Shown: one piece after another, positions 17,517 to 26,468 of the stretch
Position numbering within the stretch: position 1 is the first letter of the stretch
How the letters are laid out: each line of letters begins with the position of its first letter
Source: Minwuia sp.
GTDB taxonomy: Bacteria; Pseudomonadota; Alphaproteobacteria; Minwuiales; Minwuiaceae
Length of the DNA: 64,000 nt
Reading direction: 5' to 3'
NCBI GenBank assembly: GCA_029210175.1
Contig: JARGPL010000043.1
Span: 124,001-188,000, forward strand
Notes under the pieces: model-generated
What the model saw: only the letters and a program-made list of their open reading frames with translations
Database searches by the model: none
What the model was told of the DNA's origin: nothing
Made by a program: the position numbers and the translations under genes

Positions 17517-17521
17517 CATTG

Positions 17522-18679
17522 ATGAAAACGCCTGAACTGCGCCCCGCGGCGCCGTACTTCTCGTCGGGTCCGTGTACCAAACGCCCCGGCTGGTCCCCTG
17601 AAATCTACGCTGATGCACCTGTCGGGCGATCTCATCGCGCCGCCATCGGCAAGGCGCGTCTGAAGGAGGTGCTGGACCGCAGCCGCGCCATCCTTGGCCT
17701 GCCCGATGACTATCGCATTGCCATTGTGCCCGCGTCCGATACCGGCGCGGTTGAAATGGCCATGTGGTCCCTGCTTGGCGAACGTCCGGTCGATCTGCTG
17801 GCCTGGGAAAGCTTTGGCGCTGGCTGGGTGACGGATGCCGTCAAGCAGCTGCGTCTGGACGACGCCCGCGTGCTGGAAGCGCCCTATGGCGAGATCGTTG
17901 ATTTCGCCAAGGTCGATTTCGACCATGATGTGGTCTTCACCTGGAACGGCACCACGTCGGGTGTGCGCGTGCCGAATGGCGACGCCATTCCCGCCGACCG
18001 CAAGGGCCTGACGATCTGTGATGCGACGTCGGCCGTGTTCGCCATGGACATGCCGTGGGACAAGCTGGATGTCGTCACCTGGTCCTGGCAGAAGGTGCTG
18101 GGTGGGGAGGCTGCGCACGGCATGCTGGTCCTCAGCCCGCGCGCTGTTGAACGGCTGGAGAACCATACCCCGGCCTGGCCGCTGCCGAAGATCTTCCGCC
18201 TGACCAAGGGCGGCAAGATCAACGAAGGCATCTTCAAGGGTGAGACGATCAACACCCCGTCCATGATCGCGGTCGAGGATCAGATCGATGCCCTGCGCTG
18301 GGCCGAGTCCATTGGCGGTCTGCCCGGCCTGATCGGACGCGCTGATGCCAATACCAGAGCCATTGCCGACTGGGTTGCGACGTCCGACTGGGCCGCATTC
18401 CTGGCCGCGGACCCGGCAACACGCTCGAACACGTCGGTCTGCCTCAGCATCGTTGACGACTGGTTTTCCGGTCTGGATGCATCCGCACAGGCCGCCGTGC
18501 CGAAGCGGATCGCGACCTTGCTGGAGGATGAAGGCGTGGCGCTGGACATCAATGGCTATCGCGATGCCCCCCCGGGTCTGCGGATCTGGTGTGGTGGCAC
18601 CGTTGAAACATCCGATGTCGAGGCGCTGCTGCCCTGGCTCGACTGGGCCTGGCAGAAGGTCCGCGCCGAAGCGTCCTGA
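17522..18679 (+). CDS. serC: Phosphoserine aminotransferase
   Basis: PLP enzyme (385 residues) that transaminates 3-phosphohydroxypyruvate to phosphoserine, second step of serine biosynthesis; it can also act in pyridoxal phosphate synthesis. Visible are [12 protein letters not shown] at the N-terminus, [11 protein letters not shown], and [11 protein letters not shown] with PLP Lys191. The sequence is of the alphaproteobacterial/archaeal SerC type and differs from the E. coli type. ATG 17522 has AAGGA upstream; an in-frame extension back to 17285 runs through the leader hairpins and is rejected. serA follows after about 90 bases, so the two form an operon. Confidence 0.93.
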   Translation: MKTPELRPAAPYFSSGPCTKRPGWSPEIYADAPVGRSHRAAIGKARLKEVLDRSRAILGLPDDYRIAIVPASDTGAVEMAMWSLLGERPVDLLAWESFGAGWVTDAVKQLRLDDARVLEAPYGEIVDFAKVDFDHDVVFTWNGTTSGVRVPNGDAIPADRKGLTICDATSAVFAMDMPWDKLDVVTWSWQKVLGGEAAHGMLVLSPRAVERLENHTPAWPLPKIFRLTKGGKINEGIFKGETINTPSMIAVEDQIDALRWAESIGGLPGLIGRADANTRAIADWVATSDWAAFLAADPATRSNTSVCLSIVDDWFSGLDASAQAAVPKRIATLLEDEGVALDINGYRDAPPGLRIWCGGTVETSDVEALLPWLDWAWQKVRAEAS

Positions 18680-18770
18680 CGCCATCCGATCCACGCCCGC
18701 CAGGGTGATCACTCAGCGATTCAATTGAACAGCATTCCCCGCCATGGCGCGGGGAGACGGAGACAGTTCC

Positions 18771-20351
18771 ATGCCCAAAGTCCTGATTTCAGACAAGATG
18801 AGCCCGCTCGCCGCCGAGACCTTCAAGCGTATGGGGGTTGATTATGATGAGAAGACAGGCCTGACGCCCGAAGAGCTGAAGGCCATCATCGGTGAGTACG
18901 ATGGCCTCGCCATCCGTTCCGCCACCAAGGTCACGGCGGATATCCTGTCGGCGGCGAAGAACCTGCGGGTCATCGGCCGCGCAGGCATCGGTGTCGACAA
19001 CGTGGATATTCCTGCTGCCACGGCGGCTGGCGTCTGTGTCATGAACACACCGTTCGGCAACTCGATCACCACTGCCGAACATGCCATTGCGATGATGTTT
19101 GCCCTGGCCCGCCAGATTCCGCAGGCCAACGCCTCCACCCATGCCGGCAAGTGGGAAAAATCGAAGTTCATGGGTGTCGAGCTGACCGGCAAGACGCTGG
19201 GTATCATCGGGTGCGGCAACATCGGTGCAATCGCCGCCAGCCGGGCACTGGGCCTGCGCATGAAGGTCGTGGCCGCCGATCCGTTCCTCAGCCCGGAACG
19301 CGCGACGGAAATCGGCGTGGAGAAGGTGGAACTGGATGAGCTCTACGCCCGTGCAGACTTCATCACCATGCACACGCCGATGACCGACCAGACCCGCAAC
19401 ATGATCAACGCGGAAAGCCTGGCGAAGATGAAGGACGGCGTGCGCATCATCAACTGCGCCCGTGGCGGTCTGATCGTCGAGGCGGATCTGAAGGACGCGC
19501 TGGATGCGGGCAAGGTGGCTGGCGCGGCGCTGGACGTGTTCCAGACCGAACCGGCCAAGGAAAACATCCTGTTCAACCACCCGAATGTGGTCACCACGCC
19601 GCATCTGGGGGCCAGCACAACGGAGGCACAGGTCAATGTCGCGCTGCAGGTGGCCGAGCAGATGGCAGATTTCCTGACCCACGGGGCCGTGACCAACGCG
19701 CTCAACATGGCGTCCGTCACGGCAGAGGAGGCCCCGAAGCTGCGCCCCTACATGCAGCTGTCCGAACAGCTTGGTGCCTTCATGGGCCAGACGGTGCGCA
19801 CCGGTATCAAGTCGATCCGCATCGCCTATCAGGGCCATGTCGCCACCCTGAACGTGAAGCCCCTGTCGGCCATCGTCATTCAGGGACTGCTCGCGCCCTT
19901 GCTGGACTCGGTCAACATGGTCAATGCGCCGGTGCTGGCCAAGGATCGCAACATCCGCATTGTGGAGGAACGCGACGAGAATCCGGGCGACTACCAGACC
20001 GCGATCCGGGTCTATGTCGAAACCGGCAGCGGCACCCGGTGCATCGGGGGCACGCTGTTCGCAGGCGAGAAGCCGCGCGTGGTGGAGATCGACAATATCG
20101 CCATGGAGGCGGAAATCGGCGCCAACATGCTGTACCTGCGCAACCACGACAAGCCGGGCTTCATCGGTCATTTGGGCACCATGCTGGGAGAGGCCGGGAT
20201 CAACATCGCGACCTTCAATCTCGGTCGTTCCGGTGCTGGCAAGGACGCGCTCGCGTTCATTCAGGTGGATGCGCCGGTATCGGAAAAGGTGCTGGCCGAC
20301 ATTCGCGGCATGACCGACTACGTGCAGCGCGCTGACGCCCTCAGCTTCTGA
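18771..20351 (+). CDS. serA: D-3-phosphoglycerate dehydrogenase
   Basis: First enzyme of serine biosynthesis: oxidises 3-phosphoglycerate with NAD+. The 526-residue long form has a substrate-binding domain (MPKVLISDKMSPLAAETF), the nucleotide-binding domain (TLGIIGCGNIGAIAASRALG), the catalytic His in VVTTPHLGASTTEAQ, an intervening domain (~320-450) and a C-terminal ACT domain (LRNHDKPGFIGHLGTMLGEA), where serine usually inhibits. ATG 18771 follows GGGGAGACGGAG; an in-frame GTG-type extension to 18744 crosses a CCCCGC/GCGGGG hairpin (18737-18754 region). It lies downstream of serC in the same operon. Confidence 0.95.
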   Translation: MPKVLISDKMSPLAAETFKRMGVDYDEKTGLTPEELKAIIGEYDGLAIRSATKVTADILSAAKNLRVIGRAGIGVDNVDIPAATAAGVCVMNTPFGNSITTAEHAIAMMFALARQIPQANASTHAGKWEKSKFMGVELTGKTLGIIGCGNIGAIAASRALGLRMKVVAADPFLSPERATEIGVEKVELDELYARADFITMHTPMTDQTRNMINAESLAKMKDGVRIINCARGGLIVEADLKDALDAGKVAGAALDVFQTEPAKENILFNHPNVVTTPHLGASTTEAQVNVALQVAEQMADFLTHGAVTNALNMASVTAEEAPKLRPYMQLSEQLGAFMGQTVRTGIKSIRIAYQGHVATLNVKPLSAIVIQGLLAPLLDSVNMVNAPVLAKDRNIRIVEERDENPGDYQTAIRVYVETGSGTRCIGGTLFAGEKPRVVEIDNIAMEAEIGANMLYLRNHDKPGFIGHLGTMLGEAGINIATFNLGRSGAGKDALAFIQVDAPVSEKVLADIRGMTDYVQRADALSF

Positions 20352-20391
20352 CCCGACCGGTTCCGACAAGGATCAGCGTCGAGAGGGATTG

Positions 20392-20442
20392 CCCCGATTG
20401 AGTGTGCGTGCTGCACTGCGGTCAGCCAACACTCAGTCGGGG
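20392..20442. promoter_or_regulatory. Large hairpin between serA and the glyoxalase gene
   Basis: A 14-bp stem with one G-T mismatch (20392-20405 with 20429-20442) encloses a 23-base loop that can itself fold (GCTG/CAGC). The right arm ends in GGGG, part of the likely ribosome site (GGGGAG, 20439-20444) for ATG 20454. It can act as terminator of serC-serA (no U-tract seen) or hold back translation of the next gene. Confidence 0.5.
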
Positions 20443-20453
20443 AGCCTCGCGGG

Positions 20454-21245
20454 ATGATCGTCGAACAGATCTGGACCGGAAACAATTATCGGAACTTCAA
20501 CTATCTGATCGTCTGCCCGGAAACGGGTGACGCCATGGCAATCGATCCGCTGGATCACGAGAAGTGTCTGGCCAAGGCCAAGGAAATGGGCTGGACCATC
20601 ACCAAGGTCCTGAACACCCACGAACATGGCGACCACACCGGCGGCAACCGGCAGGTCATTGCCGCAACAGGTGCCAAGCTGCTGGCCCACGCCAACGCGA
20701 AGGACAAGATCCGCGACATGGATCAGGGTCTGGTTGCCGGTGACGTGATCAAGGTCGGCAAGACGGTAGAGATCGAGGCGCTGGACACCCCGGGCCACAC
20801 CATGTGCCACATCTGCCTGAAGACCCACACCGATCAGCCGTCGCTGTTCAGCGGTGACACCCTGTTCAATGCCGGTGCCGGAAACTGCCACAATGGCGGC
20901 CATCCGGAGGACATGTACAAGACCTTCGCGCAGCAGCTCGACACGCTGTCTGACGATACCCTGCTCTATCCGGGGCATGAGTATCTGGTCGGCAACCTGA
21001 AATTCACGCTGGATCGGGAGCCTGACAACGACCGTGCCAGGGAATTGCTGGCAAAGGTCGAGAATCAGGACCCGGACCAGGCATTGGTCACGACCATGGG
21101 CCAGGAAAGGGAAGTGAATACCTTCTTCCGTCTGCGCAGCCGCACGGTGATCGAGGAACTGCGGAAAAGCTTCCCCGATCTGCCGGACGACCCGACCCCG
21201 CGTGAGGTCTTCCTGAAACTCCGCGAACTGCGCAACAGCTGGTAA
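20454..21245 (+). CDS. Hydroxyacylglutathione hydrolase (glyoxalase II)-like metallo-beta-lactamase-fold enzyme
   Basis: A 263-residue binuclear metal hydrolase. The THEHGDH motif (His56, His58, Asp60, His61) binds metal, with further ligands in TPGHTMCHIC, LFSGDTLFNAGAGN and YPGHEYLVGNLKF. The C-terminal helical part with NTFFRLRSRTVIEEL and VFLKLRELRNSW matches the glutathione-binding domain of glyoxalase II, giving S-D-lactoylglutathione hydrolysis as the likely job. It is preceded by a large hairpin and follows serA; no glyoxalase I is nearby. Confidence 0.85.
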   Translation: MIVEQIWTGNNYRNFNYLIVCPETGDAMAIDPLDHEKCLAKAKEMGWTITKVLNTHEHGDHTGGNRQVIAATGAKLLAHANAKDKIRDMDQGLVAGDVIKVGKTVEIEALDTPGHTMCHICLKTHTDQPSLFSGDTLFNAGAGNCHNGGHPEDMYKTFAQQLDTLSDDTLLYPGHEYLVGNLKFTLDREPDNDRARELLAKVENQDPDQALVTTMGQEREVNTFFRLRSRTVIEELRKSFPDLPDDPTPREVFLKLRELRNSW

Positions 21246-21273
21246 GGTGCGAGGCTGCGGTGGGGAATTCCCG

Positions 21274-21654
21274 CTAGCCGATTCGGGTGCCGCGCAGGTG
21301 ACGTTTCACGGCTTCGGTTCCGTTGACCGGATCGCAGCAGAGGAACAGCAGGCGCAGTTCCTCGTCCGCCACCAGCAGGTCATCAGGCGCACGGCCGTCT
21401 GCATTACCGGCGATCTGCGCGATCGGTCGGGTTCTGTCGCCCCGCCGCAAGCGGTCAAGTGCCAGCCGTTCCGCGACGCGCCAGAGCCAGCCTGCGGGAT
21501 TGTCGGGCACGCCCTGCCATGGCCAGGTCCGGCAGGCACGAAGCATGGATTCCTGAACGATATCCTCTACATCATCCACGGCGGCGGGTCCGAAACGGTG
21601 CAGCAGGATGGCCGTGATGCGCCCGGATTCGCGGCGGAACAGCCTGTCGGCCAA
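21274..21654 (-). pseudogene. ECF sigma factor (ECF42/SigJ-like), truncated after region 2
   Basis: The minus strand encodes a sigma region 2: RRESGRITAILLHRFGPAAV, then DVEDIVQESMLRACRTWPW and NPAGWLWRVAERLALDRLRR, and on to ADEELRLLFLCCDPV. In ECF42-type factors this is followed by region 4 and a ~200-residue C-terminal extension; here both are gone and the frame ends after 22 unrelated residues. The start is unclear (TTG near 21654 with AAGGGA). It lies 23 bases after a YCII-domain remnant, the known partner of ECF42 factors. A factor without region 4 cannot recognise a -35 element. Confidence 0.7.
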
Positions 21655-21677
21655 ATCCCTTGCTTCAGGCCACAGAT

Positions 21678-21842
21678 TCAGCTCATCTCGTGGATCTGGC
21701 GGATTTCCACGCCTTTGCCCCGCTGGGCATGCGGGCAGTCCAGGGCGATGGCTTCGGCCTCTGTGTAATCCCTGGCAAGGATCAGGAAATAGCCGCCGAT
21801 GACATCCTTGGTGCTGTCGTGCAGCAGCATGTACTGACCCAT
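21678..21842 (-). pseudogene. YCII/DGPF-domain protein with internal deletion
   Basis: ATG 21842 (with a purine-rich GGAGACGGATC upstream) opens a 54-residue frame: MGQYMLLHDSTKDVIGGYF, then LILARDYTEAEAIALDCPHA and a KGVEIRQIHEMS end. The first eight residues match the N-terminal strand of YCII proteins and TKDVIGGYF matches a point ~60 residues later, so the middle, including the DGPF motif, has been removed in frame. A normal protein has about 115-120 residues. It pairs with the truncated sigma gene downstream; both look decayed. Confidence 0.65.
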
Positions 21843-21960
21843 GATCCGTCTCCTTCATCTCTTGTCACTGGATGGTACGGGCGATCATCGCCCGCTTCAC
21901 CCCAAGAGACGGATCAGCTTCCGGTTTCTCGACAAGTCCGGCAATTTTTTCTGCGGAAGT

Positions 21961-22041
21961 CTGCGCCAGCCCTCACCCCCACCCGACCACTCATCAAGTA
22001 TACGCTGGTGGGTGGTCGGGTGGGGGTGAGGGCTGGCGCAG
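21961..22041. repeat. Perfect 30-bp inverted repeat with 21-base loop
   Basis: Bases 21961-21990 are the exact reverse complement of 22012-22041; the arm contains CCAGCCCTCACCCCCACCCG. It lies 15 bases beyond the stop of the acyl-CoA dehydrogenase (minus strand). The C-rich CCCTCACCC core is like dispersed palindromic repeats of alphaproteobacterial genomes. It could act as a transcription stop for the operon in front of it or be a mobile palindromic unit. From 21246 to 22055 nothing intact is encoded. Confidence 0.9.
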
Positions 22042-22055
22042 TGCCGTTATCGACT

Positions 22056-23192
22056 TCAGCCCGCCGCGATCTGCCGGGCGATGACCAGGCGTTGCACGTC
22101 GGATGTGCCTTCGTAGATCTGGCAGACACGGACGTCGCGATAGATGCGCTCCACCTCGTAGTCTGCGACATAGCCATAGCCGCCGTGGATCTGGATGGCA
22201 TCGGTGCAGACCTGTTCGGCCATTTCGGAGGCGAACAGTTTAACCATCGATGCCTCCGACAGGCACGGCTCCCCGCGCTGTTTCAGGTCAGCGGCGTGAT
22301 AGAGCATCTGGGTCGCGACCTCGATCCGGGTCTTCATGTCGGCCAGGCGGAAGCCGACGGCCTGATGTTCGACGATGGTCTTGCCGAAGGCGGTGCGTTC
22401 GCGCGCGTAGGCGGCGGCCCGGTCGTAGGCGGCGCGGGCCATGCCGATGGCCTGGGCGGCAATGCCGATCCGCCCGGTTTCCAGATTGGCGAGGGCGATG
22501 CGGTATCCGCCGCCTTCTTCACCGACCAGGTTCTCCAGCGGAACCGCGCAGTCCTCGAACGCGATCTGGCAGGTGTCTGAGGCGCGCTGGCCCAGCTTCT
22601 GTTCCTTCGATGCGACCCGGTAGCCGGGCGTGTCAGTCGGCACCAGAAAGGCGGAAATGCCCCTGGACTTCCTTTCCGGGTCGGTGACGGCGAAGACCAG
22701 TGCGACCCCGCCGATGGATCCGGAGGTGATGAACTGCTTCACGCCGTTCAGGACCCAGCGGTCGCCATGTCGCACGGCCCGGGTCCGCAGGTTCGACGCG
22801 TCGGATCCGGCCTGGGGTTCGGTCAGGCAGAATGCGCCAATGATGTCGCCGGTCGCCTGCGGGCGCAGCCACTGTTCGCGCTGGTTGTCATTGCCATAGC
22901 GCATCAGCGCGGCACAGCAGGGCGAATTGTTGACGCTCATGATCGTGGACACGGCACCGTCGGCGGCGGCGACTTCCATCAGTGCCAGCACGTAGGACGT
23001 CATGTCGGCTCCGGCACCGCCCCATTGTTCCGGCACCGTCATGCCCATCAGACCGAGGCCGCCCATCTGGCGCAGCAGGTCCATGGGTGGTTCGCTGGTG
23101 CGGTCACGCTCCATGGCTCCGGGCGCCAGTTCGCCCTCGGCGAAGGCGCGGGCAGCGTCGCGGATCATGGTCTGGTCTTCGTTCAGTTGCAT
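22056..23192 (-). CDS. Acyl-CoA dehydrogenase, short/branched-chain type
   Basis: A 378-residue FAD enzyme that introduces an alpha-beta double bond in an acyl-CoA and feeds ETF. Domain order is standard: helical N-domain, beta middle with [13 protein letters not shown] and KQFITSG, C-domain with [16 protein letters not shown] and IYEGTSDVQ, where Glu361 is the likely base, as in short-chain (butyryl-type) enzymes. The GGAGG ribosome site lies inside the end of the upstream tcuA-like gene, four bases away, so it is the third gene of an operon with the enolase-superfamily and TcuA-like genes. Confidence 0.93.
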   Translation of the reverse strand: MQLNEDQTMIRDAARAFAEGELAPGAMERDRTSEPPMDLLRQMGGLGLMGMTVPEQWGGAGADMTSYVLALMEVAAADGAVSTIMSVNNSPCCAALMRYGNDNQREQWLRPQATGDIIGAFCLTEPQAGSDASNLRTRAVRHGDRWVLNGVKQFITSGSIGGVALVFAVTDPERKSRGISAFLVPTDTPGYRVASKEQKLGQRASDTCQIAFEDCAVPLENLVGEEGGGYRIALANLETGRIGIAAQAIGMARAAYDRAAAYARERTAFGKTIVEHQAVGFRLADMKTRIEVATQMLYHAADLKQRGEPCLSEASMVKLFASEMAEQVCTDAIQIHGGYGYVADYEVERIYRDVRVCQIYEGTSDVQRLVIARQIAAG

Positions 23193-23196
23193 CGGA

Positions 23197-24681
23197 TCAA
23201 GCCTCCTTCAGCGCGGTCGCTGCGGCGGCACCGGCTGTCCGCCCGAAGACGGCACCGGACATCAGCCCCGTGCCACCGGGATAGTTGTGATAGAAGATAC
23301 CACCCACAAGCTCCCCCGCCGCATAGAGGCCGGGGATCGGACGTTGATCGGTGTCCACCACCTGTGCGTCTTCCGTCACCCGCAGGCCGCCGAAGGTAAA
23401 GGTGATGCCGCAGGTTACTGCATAGGCTTCGAACGGTCCGGTATCCAGCGTGTTGGCCCAGTTGGATTTCGGAATCGTCAGCCCATCTGTGCCGCGCCCG
23501 TCCTTGATGTTGGGATTGAAGTCGACGCCGGTCTTCACTGCCTTGTTGTAGGCAGCGATCTCCGCCAGGAAACCGGCCGGGTCGACGCCTTCCATCTGCG
23601 CCACCAGTGCCTCCAGCGTGTCCGCCTTCGCCTTTGTCACCTGCTTGATGTGATACTCGCCGCGCAGCAGATGCGCGACCTTGGCGTCGAAAACCTGCCA
23701 GGCGAACTGGCCGGGCTGCGCCAGCACTTCGCGGCCATAGCGGGCATAGGTGTAATTGCGGAAGTCCGCGCCCTCATCGACGAAGCGGCGGCCATGAGCG
23801 TTGACCATGACGCCGAAGGGATAGGAATGCTTCTGAAACTGGTCACCCACGTCCAGGTCGCCGAATTCCGGGGCATTCCTCTCCCACCCCACGGCATGGC
23901 AGCCGGACCAGTTGCCATAGGGGGCGGCACCGATGTCCAGCGCCATCTGAATGCCTTCGCCGGTGTTGAAGCGGCTGCCGCGGACCTTTGCCAGTTCCCA
24001 GCCGGGGCCGAGATAGCGGGTGCGCCATTCCGGGTTGGCCTGAAATCCACCCGCTGCCACAACGACGCAGCGCGCGGGCATGTCCTCCGGCTTGCCGCCC
24101 TGGCGACGCACCCGGACGCCGGTCACGGCCATGCCGTCGAACATCAGCTCGGTCGCACGGGTCTCGTAGTGGATCTCGATTCCCTGTGCCTCGGCTATCG
24201 CGGTCAGCGAATCCACCAGACCCGGGCCGCCGCCCCATGCTTCGACCGTCAGACCGCCCCAGAACTTGAACCGTCCATTCACCTTGAAGGCCTGTCGGCC
24301 ATAGATGGGCACGAAACGCACACCCTTTTCGCGCATCCAAACCATGGTGTCGCGCGACCTGCGCACCAGCATCTCGCAGAGCTGCGGGTCGGTGCGGTAC
24401 TGGGTGACGCGGAACATGTCATCGAAGAACTGGTCTTCGGTGTAGGTTCCGAAGTCGGTGGTGGCGATCTCCTCCTCCGACAGGTCCGGCATCACCGCCT
24501 GCAGATCGTTCACACCGTCATAGGCAAAGCGCATGGCACCGGCAGTGAAGCGGCTGTTGCCGCCGGATTCTTCCCTTGGCGCGCGTTCCAGCACCGCAAT
24601 GCGTCTGGCACCATTCTCGGCGGCAGACAGCGCAGCACAGAACGCGGCGTTACCCGCGCCGACGACGATCACGTCATGCAT
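23197..24681 (-). CDS. tcuA: FAD-dependent tricarballylate dehydrogenase-like oxidoreductase (TcuA family)
   Basis: A 494-residue flavoprotein of the succinate dehydrogenase/fumarate reductase family. It has an N-terminal dinucleotide fold ([21 protein letters not shown]), then [13 protein letters not shown], a capping domain, [20 protein letters not shown] and the C-terminal [20 protein letters not shown]. The family's founding member oxidises tricarballylate to cis-aconitate; whether this one does is not certain, since tcuB and tcuC are absent. ATG 24681 follows GAAGGGA. It lies between an enolase-superfamily gene and an acyl-CoA dehydrogenase, suggesting a catabolic pathway for a carboxylic acid. 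Confidence 0.82.
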   Translation of the reverse strand: MHDVIVVGAGNAAFCAALSAAENGARRIAVLERAPREESGGNSRFTAGAMRFAYDGVNDLQAVMPDLSEEEIATTDFGTYTEDQFFDDMFRVTQYRTDPQLCEMLVRRSRDTMVWMREKGVRFVPIYGRQAFKVNGRFKFWGGLTVEAWGGGPGLVDSLTAIAEAQGIEIHYETRATELMFDGMAVTGVRVRRQGGKPEDMPARCVVVAAGGFQANPEWRTRYLGPGWELAKVRGSRFNTGEGIQMALDIGAAPYGNWSGCHAVGWERNAPEFGDLDVGDQFQKHSYPFGVMVNAHGRRFVDEGADFRNYTYARYGREVLAQPGQFAWQVFDAKVAHLLRGEYHIKQVTKAKADTLEALVAQMEGVDPAGFLAEIAAYNKAVKTGVDFNPNIKDGRGTDGLTIPKSNWANTLDTGPFEAYAVTCGITFTFGGLRVTEDAQVVDTDQRPIPGLYAAGELVGGIFYHNYPGGTGLMSGAVFGRTAGAAAATALKEA

Positions 24682-24761
24682 CTATGTTCCCTTCGGATAC
24701 TGGTCTGGCAGAAGATGTTCCGGCAGATCTTTCTACAGCTGGATGGGCTTGCGGTTTCCCG

Positions 24762-25838
24762 TCAGGGAACGAGATAGCGCGAAACCGCTTCCTCGTTCCA
24801 GTCGATACCGGCGCCGGGCCGGTCCGGCGGCAGGACATAGCCGTCTGAAACGTCCAGCGGTTCGCGGATGACCGGTGCGGCCCAGTCCACGAATTCAAGC
24901 CAGTGCGCCGTCGGGCTGGTAGCCATCATGTGGACGCTGAACTCCGGGAACAGATGCGTGGAAATGGGAACCTCTGCCGCGGCGCAGAGTTCCGCCGCGC
25001 GCAGCCAGTTGGTCACGCCACCGATCTTGGCCACATCCGGCATCAGCAGGTCGCCCGCGCCTTCGCGGATCAGCCGTTCGATATCCCGCGGGCTGCGGGC
25101 ATTCTCGCCCAGCTGGACCGGTGTCGAGAACCACTGCCTCAGATCTGTGTAGCCGCCCACATCCTCCGCCGTCAGCGGCTCCTCCACCCATTCCAGGCCC
25201 ATGTCATCGATGGCGGCAAAGCGCACCTTGGCCTGTGCGCGATTGAGCGACTGGTTGTAGTCACTCATGACCGGCATGCCGTCGGGAACCGCGTCCATCA
25301 CGGCGGCAATGGTCTGCACGTCCGTTTCCACATCCTCATAGCCCAGGCGCAGCTTCACGGCACCGAAGCCCTCGGCCAGTTCAGCCGCTTCCGGTCCGGC
25401 CTTGTCCGGTCCGATCAGGCCAAGACCATTGGAGTTGTAGGTGGAGATGGGTTGCGATGCGCCGCCCAGGACCCGGTACAGCGGTTCTTCCAGCCAGCGC
25501 GCATGCGCATCCCAGGCTGCCATGTCGATACCGGCGATGACCCAGCCGAGCAGACCGTCCACGCCTGCCAGGCGCAACCGCTTGTACAGCGTCTGATGCA
25601 CCATGCGAGGGCGAAGATCGACACCGGTCAGGTCCTTGCCAAGTTCGTGGACCAGAGACACCAGCCCGGGTGACAGCATGGTCGAAATGGCAAAGATATA
25701 GCTGCGCCCGACCACACCCTTGTCGGTTTCCAGATCGATCAGGATCAGCGGGGCGGTTGATACAGAGCCGCCGCCGGTCACCAGGGGGCGGTTCATGGGC
25801 ACATTGACGGCGCGGGCCTTGATGCTTTCGATACGCAT
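24762..25838 (-). CDS. Enolase-superfamily enzyme (mandelate racemase/muconate lactonizing group)
   Basis: A 358-residue Mg-dependent acid-sugar or hydroxy-acid dehydratase or racemase. The capping domain (MRIESIKARAVNVPMNRPL) is followed by a TIM barrel with AVKLRLG (the KxK position reads Lys-Leu-Arg), metal ligands in VMSDYNQS, WVEEPL and QLGENAR, and STHLFPEFSVHM with the likely catalytic His. This fits the mandelate racemase subgroup; the Arg in place of the second Lys may change chemistry. ATG 25838 has GGAGGAGAG upstream; a start at 25916 would overlap the divergent gene. First gene of the tcuA operon. Confidence 0.87.
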   Translation of the reverse strand: MRIESIKARAVNVPMNRPLVTGGGSVSTAPLILIDLETDKGVVGRSYIFAISTMLSPGLVSLVHELGKDLTGVDLRPRMVHQTLYKRLRLAGVDGLLGWVIAGIDMAAWDAHARWLEEPLYRVLGGASQPISTYNSNGLGLIGPDKAGPEAAELAEGFGAVKLRLGYEDVETDVQTIAAVMDAVPDGMPVMSDYNQSLNRAQAKVRFAAIDDMGLEWVEEPLTAEDVGGYTDLRQWFSTPVQLGENARSPRDIERLIREGAGDLLMPDVAKIGGVTNWLRAAELCAAAEVPISTHLFPEFSVHMMATSPTAHWLEFVDWAAPVIREPLDVSDGYVLPPDRPGAGIDWNEEAVSRYLVP

Positions 25839-25902
25839 GATCTTCTCTCCTCCACCAGGGCACCAGACTACGCCCATTTGCACCCAATGACGAGGTTGCC
25901 CG

Positions 25903-26345
25903 ATGCCCGTGCTCACCCCCCGCCGTTCCGACTATGATGCGGCGACCCGCAGCTTTCTGACCACGATGCCTGCATACGCCCTGCTGGGGCTGGATCTGAG
26001 GGCACTGGGACCAGGGTCAAGCGAGGTCGCGCCGCCCGTCGTTCGCGCGGTGACATTCGATGGGCGTCACGTTCAGGGGGCATCATTGGTGCCTTGCTGG
26101 ATATTGCCGGTGGCGCGGCGGCACTGACGCTGGTTCCGGCAGATCATGGGATGGCCACTCTGGGCTTCGAAACCCATCATCTGGCCCCGGCTGGCGGAAC
26201 CGAGCTTGTTGCCACCGGTCGTGTCATCAAGCCAGGCCGGAATCAGGCGCTGAGTCATGTCGATATTCATGCCGTGGATGGTGACCGGAGTATGCTTTGC
26301 GCGACCGGGCTGGTTACGACCCGCTGGATCAGCCTGCCGGGGTAG
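25903..26345 (+). pseudogene. PaaI-family thioesterase with one-base frameshift
   Basis: The frame from ATG 25903 (residues MPVLTPRRSDYDAATRSFL onward, through VTFDGRHVQG) breaks at the G run 26076-26080. In the next frame the hotdog core continues as IIGALLDIAGGAAALTLVP, then TLGFETHHLAPAGGTELVA and a QALSHVDIHAVDG strand, to 26345. Adding one G restores HVQGGIIGALLD and a ~147-residue protein, the normal length of a PaaI-type acyl-CoA thioesterase. Either the gene is a fresh pseudogene or the sequence dropped a G in the homopolymer. It is divergent from the enolase-superfamily operon, 64 bases away. Confidence 0.72.
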
Positions 26346-26468
26346 GTAGGTCCGGATGGGCCACGCAATTTCCTGACGCATAGTCACCCAATTGCCGCAA
26401 CGTCATGTCTGCCCTTGCGGGATCGGCCTGGTGTCACGAAGATGACATCAACTCCGGGGGAGGGAGCA

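Noticed and set aside
17285-17521. N-terminal extension of SerC
   Set aside because: The extra residues run through the hairpin leader, have no similarity to aminotransferases and no ribosome site; ATG 17522 fits the family start.
20454-21245. Riboswitch or tRNA in the serA-glyoxalase spacer
   Set aside because: Only a single hairpin is present; no cloverleaf or known riboswitch core is recognisable.
21660-22580. 306-residue plus-strand frame through the 30-bp inverted repeat
   Set aside because: It covers the inverted repeat and the antisense of the acyl-CoA dehydrogenase; no similarity to any family.
23002-24777. 591-residue open frame on the plus strand
   Set aside because: It is antisense to the tcuA-like and acyl-CoA dehydrogenase genes, has a His/Arg/Gly-biased composition typical of GC-rich shadow frames, and shows no domain.
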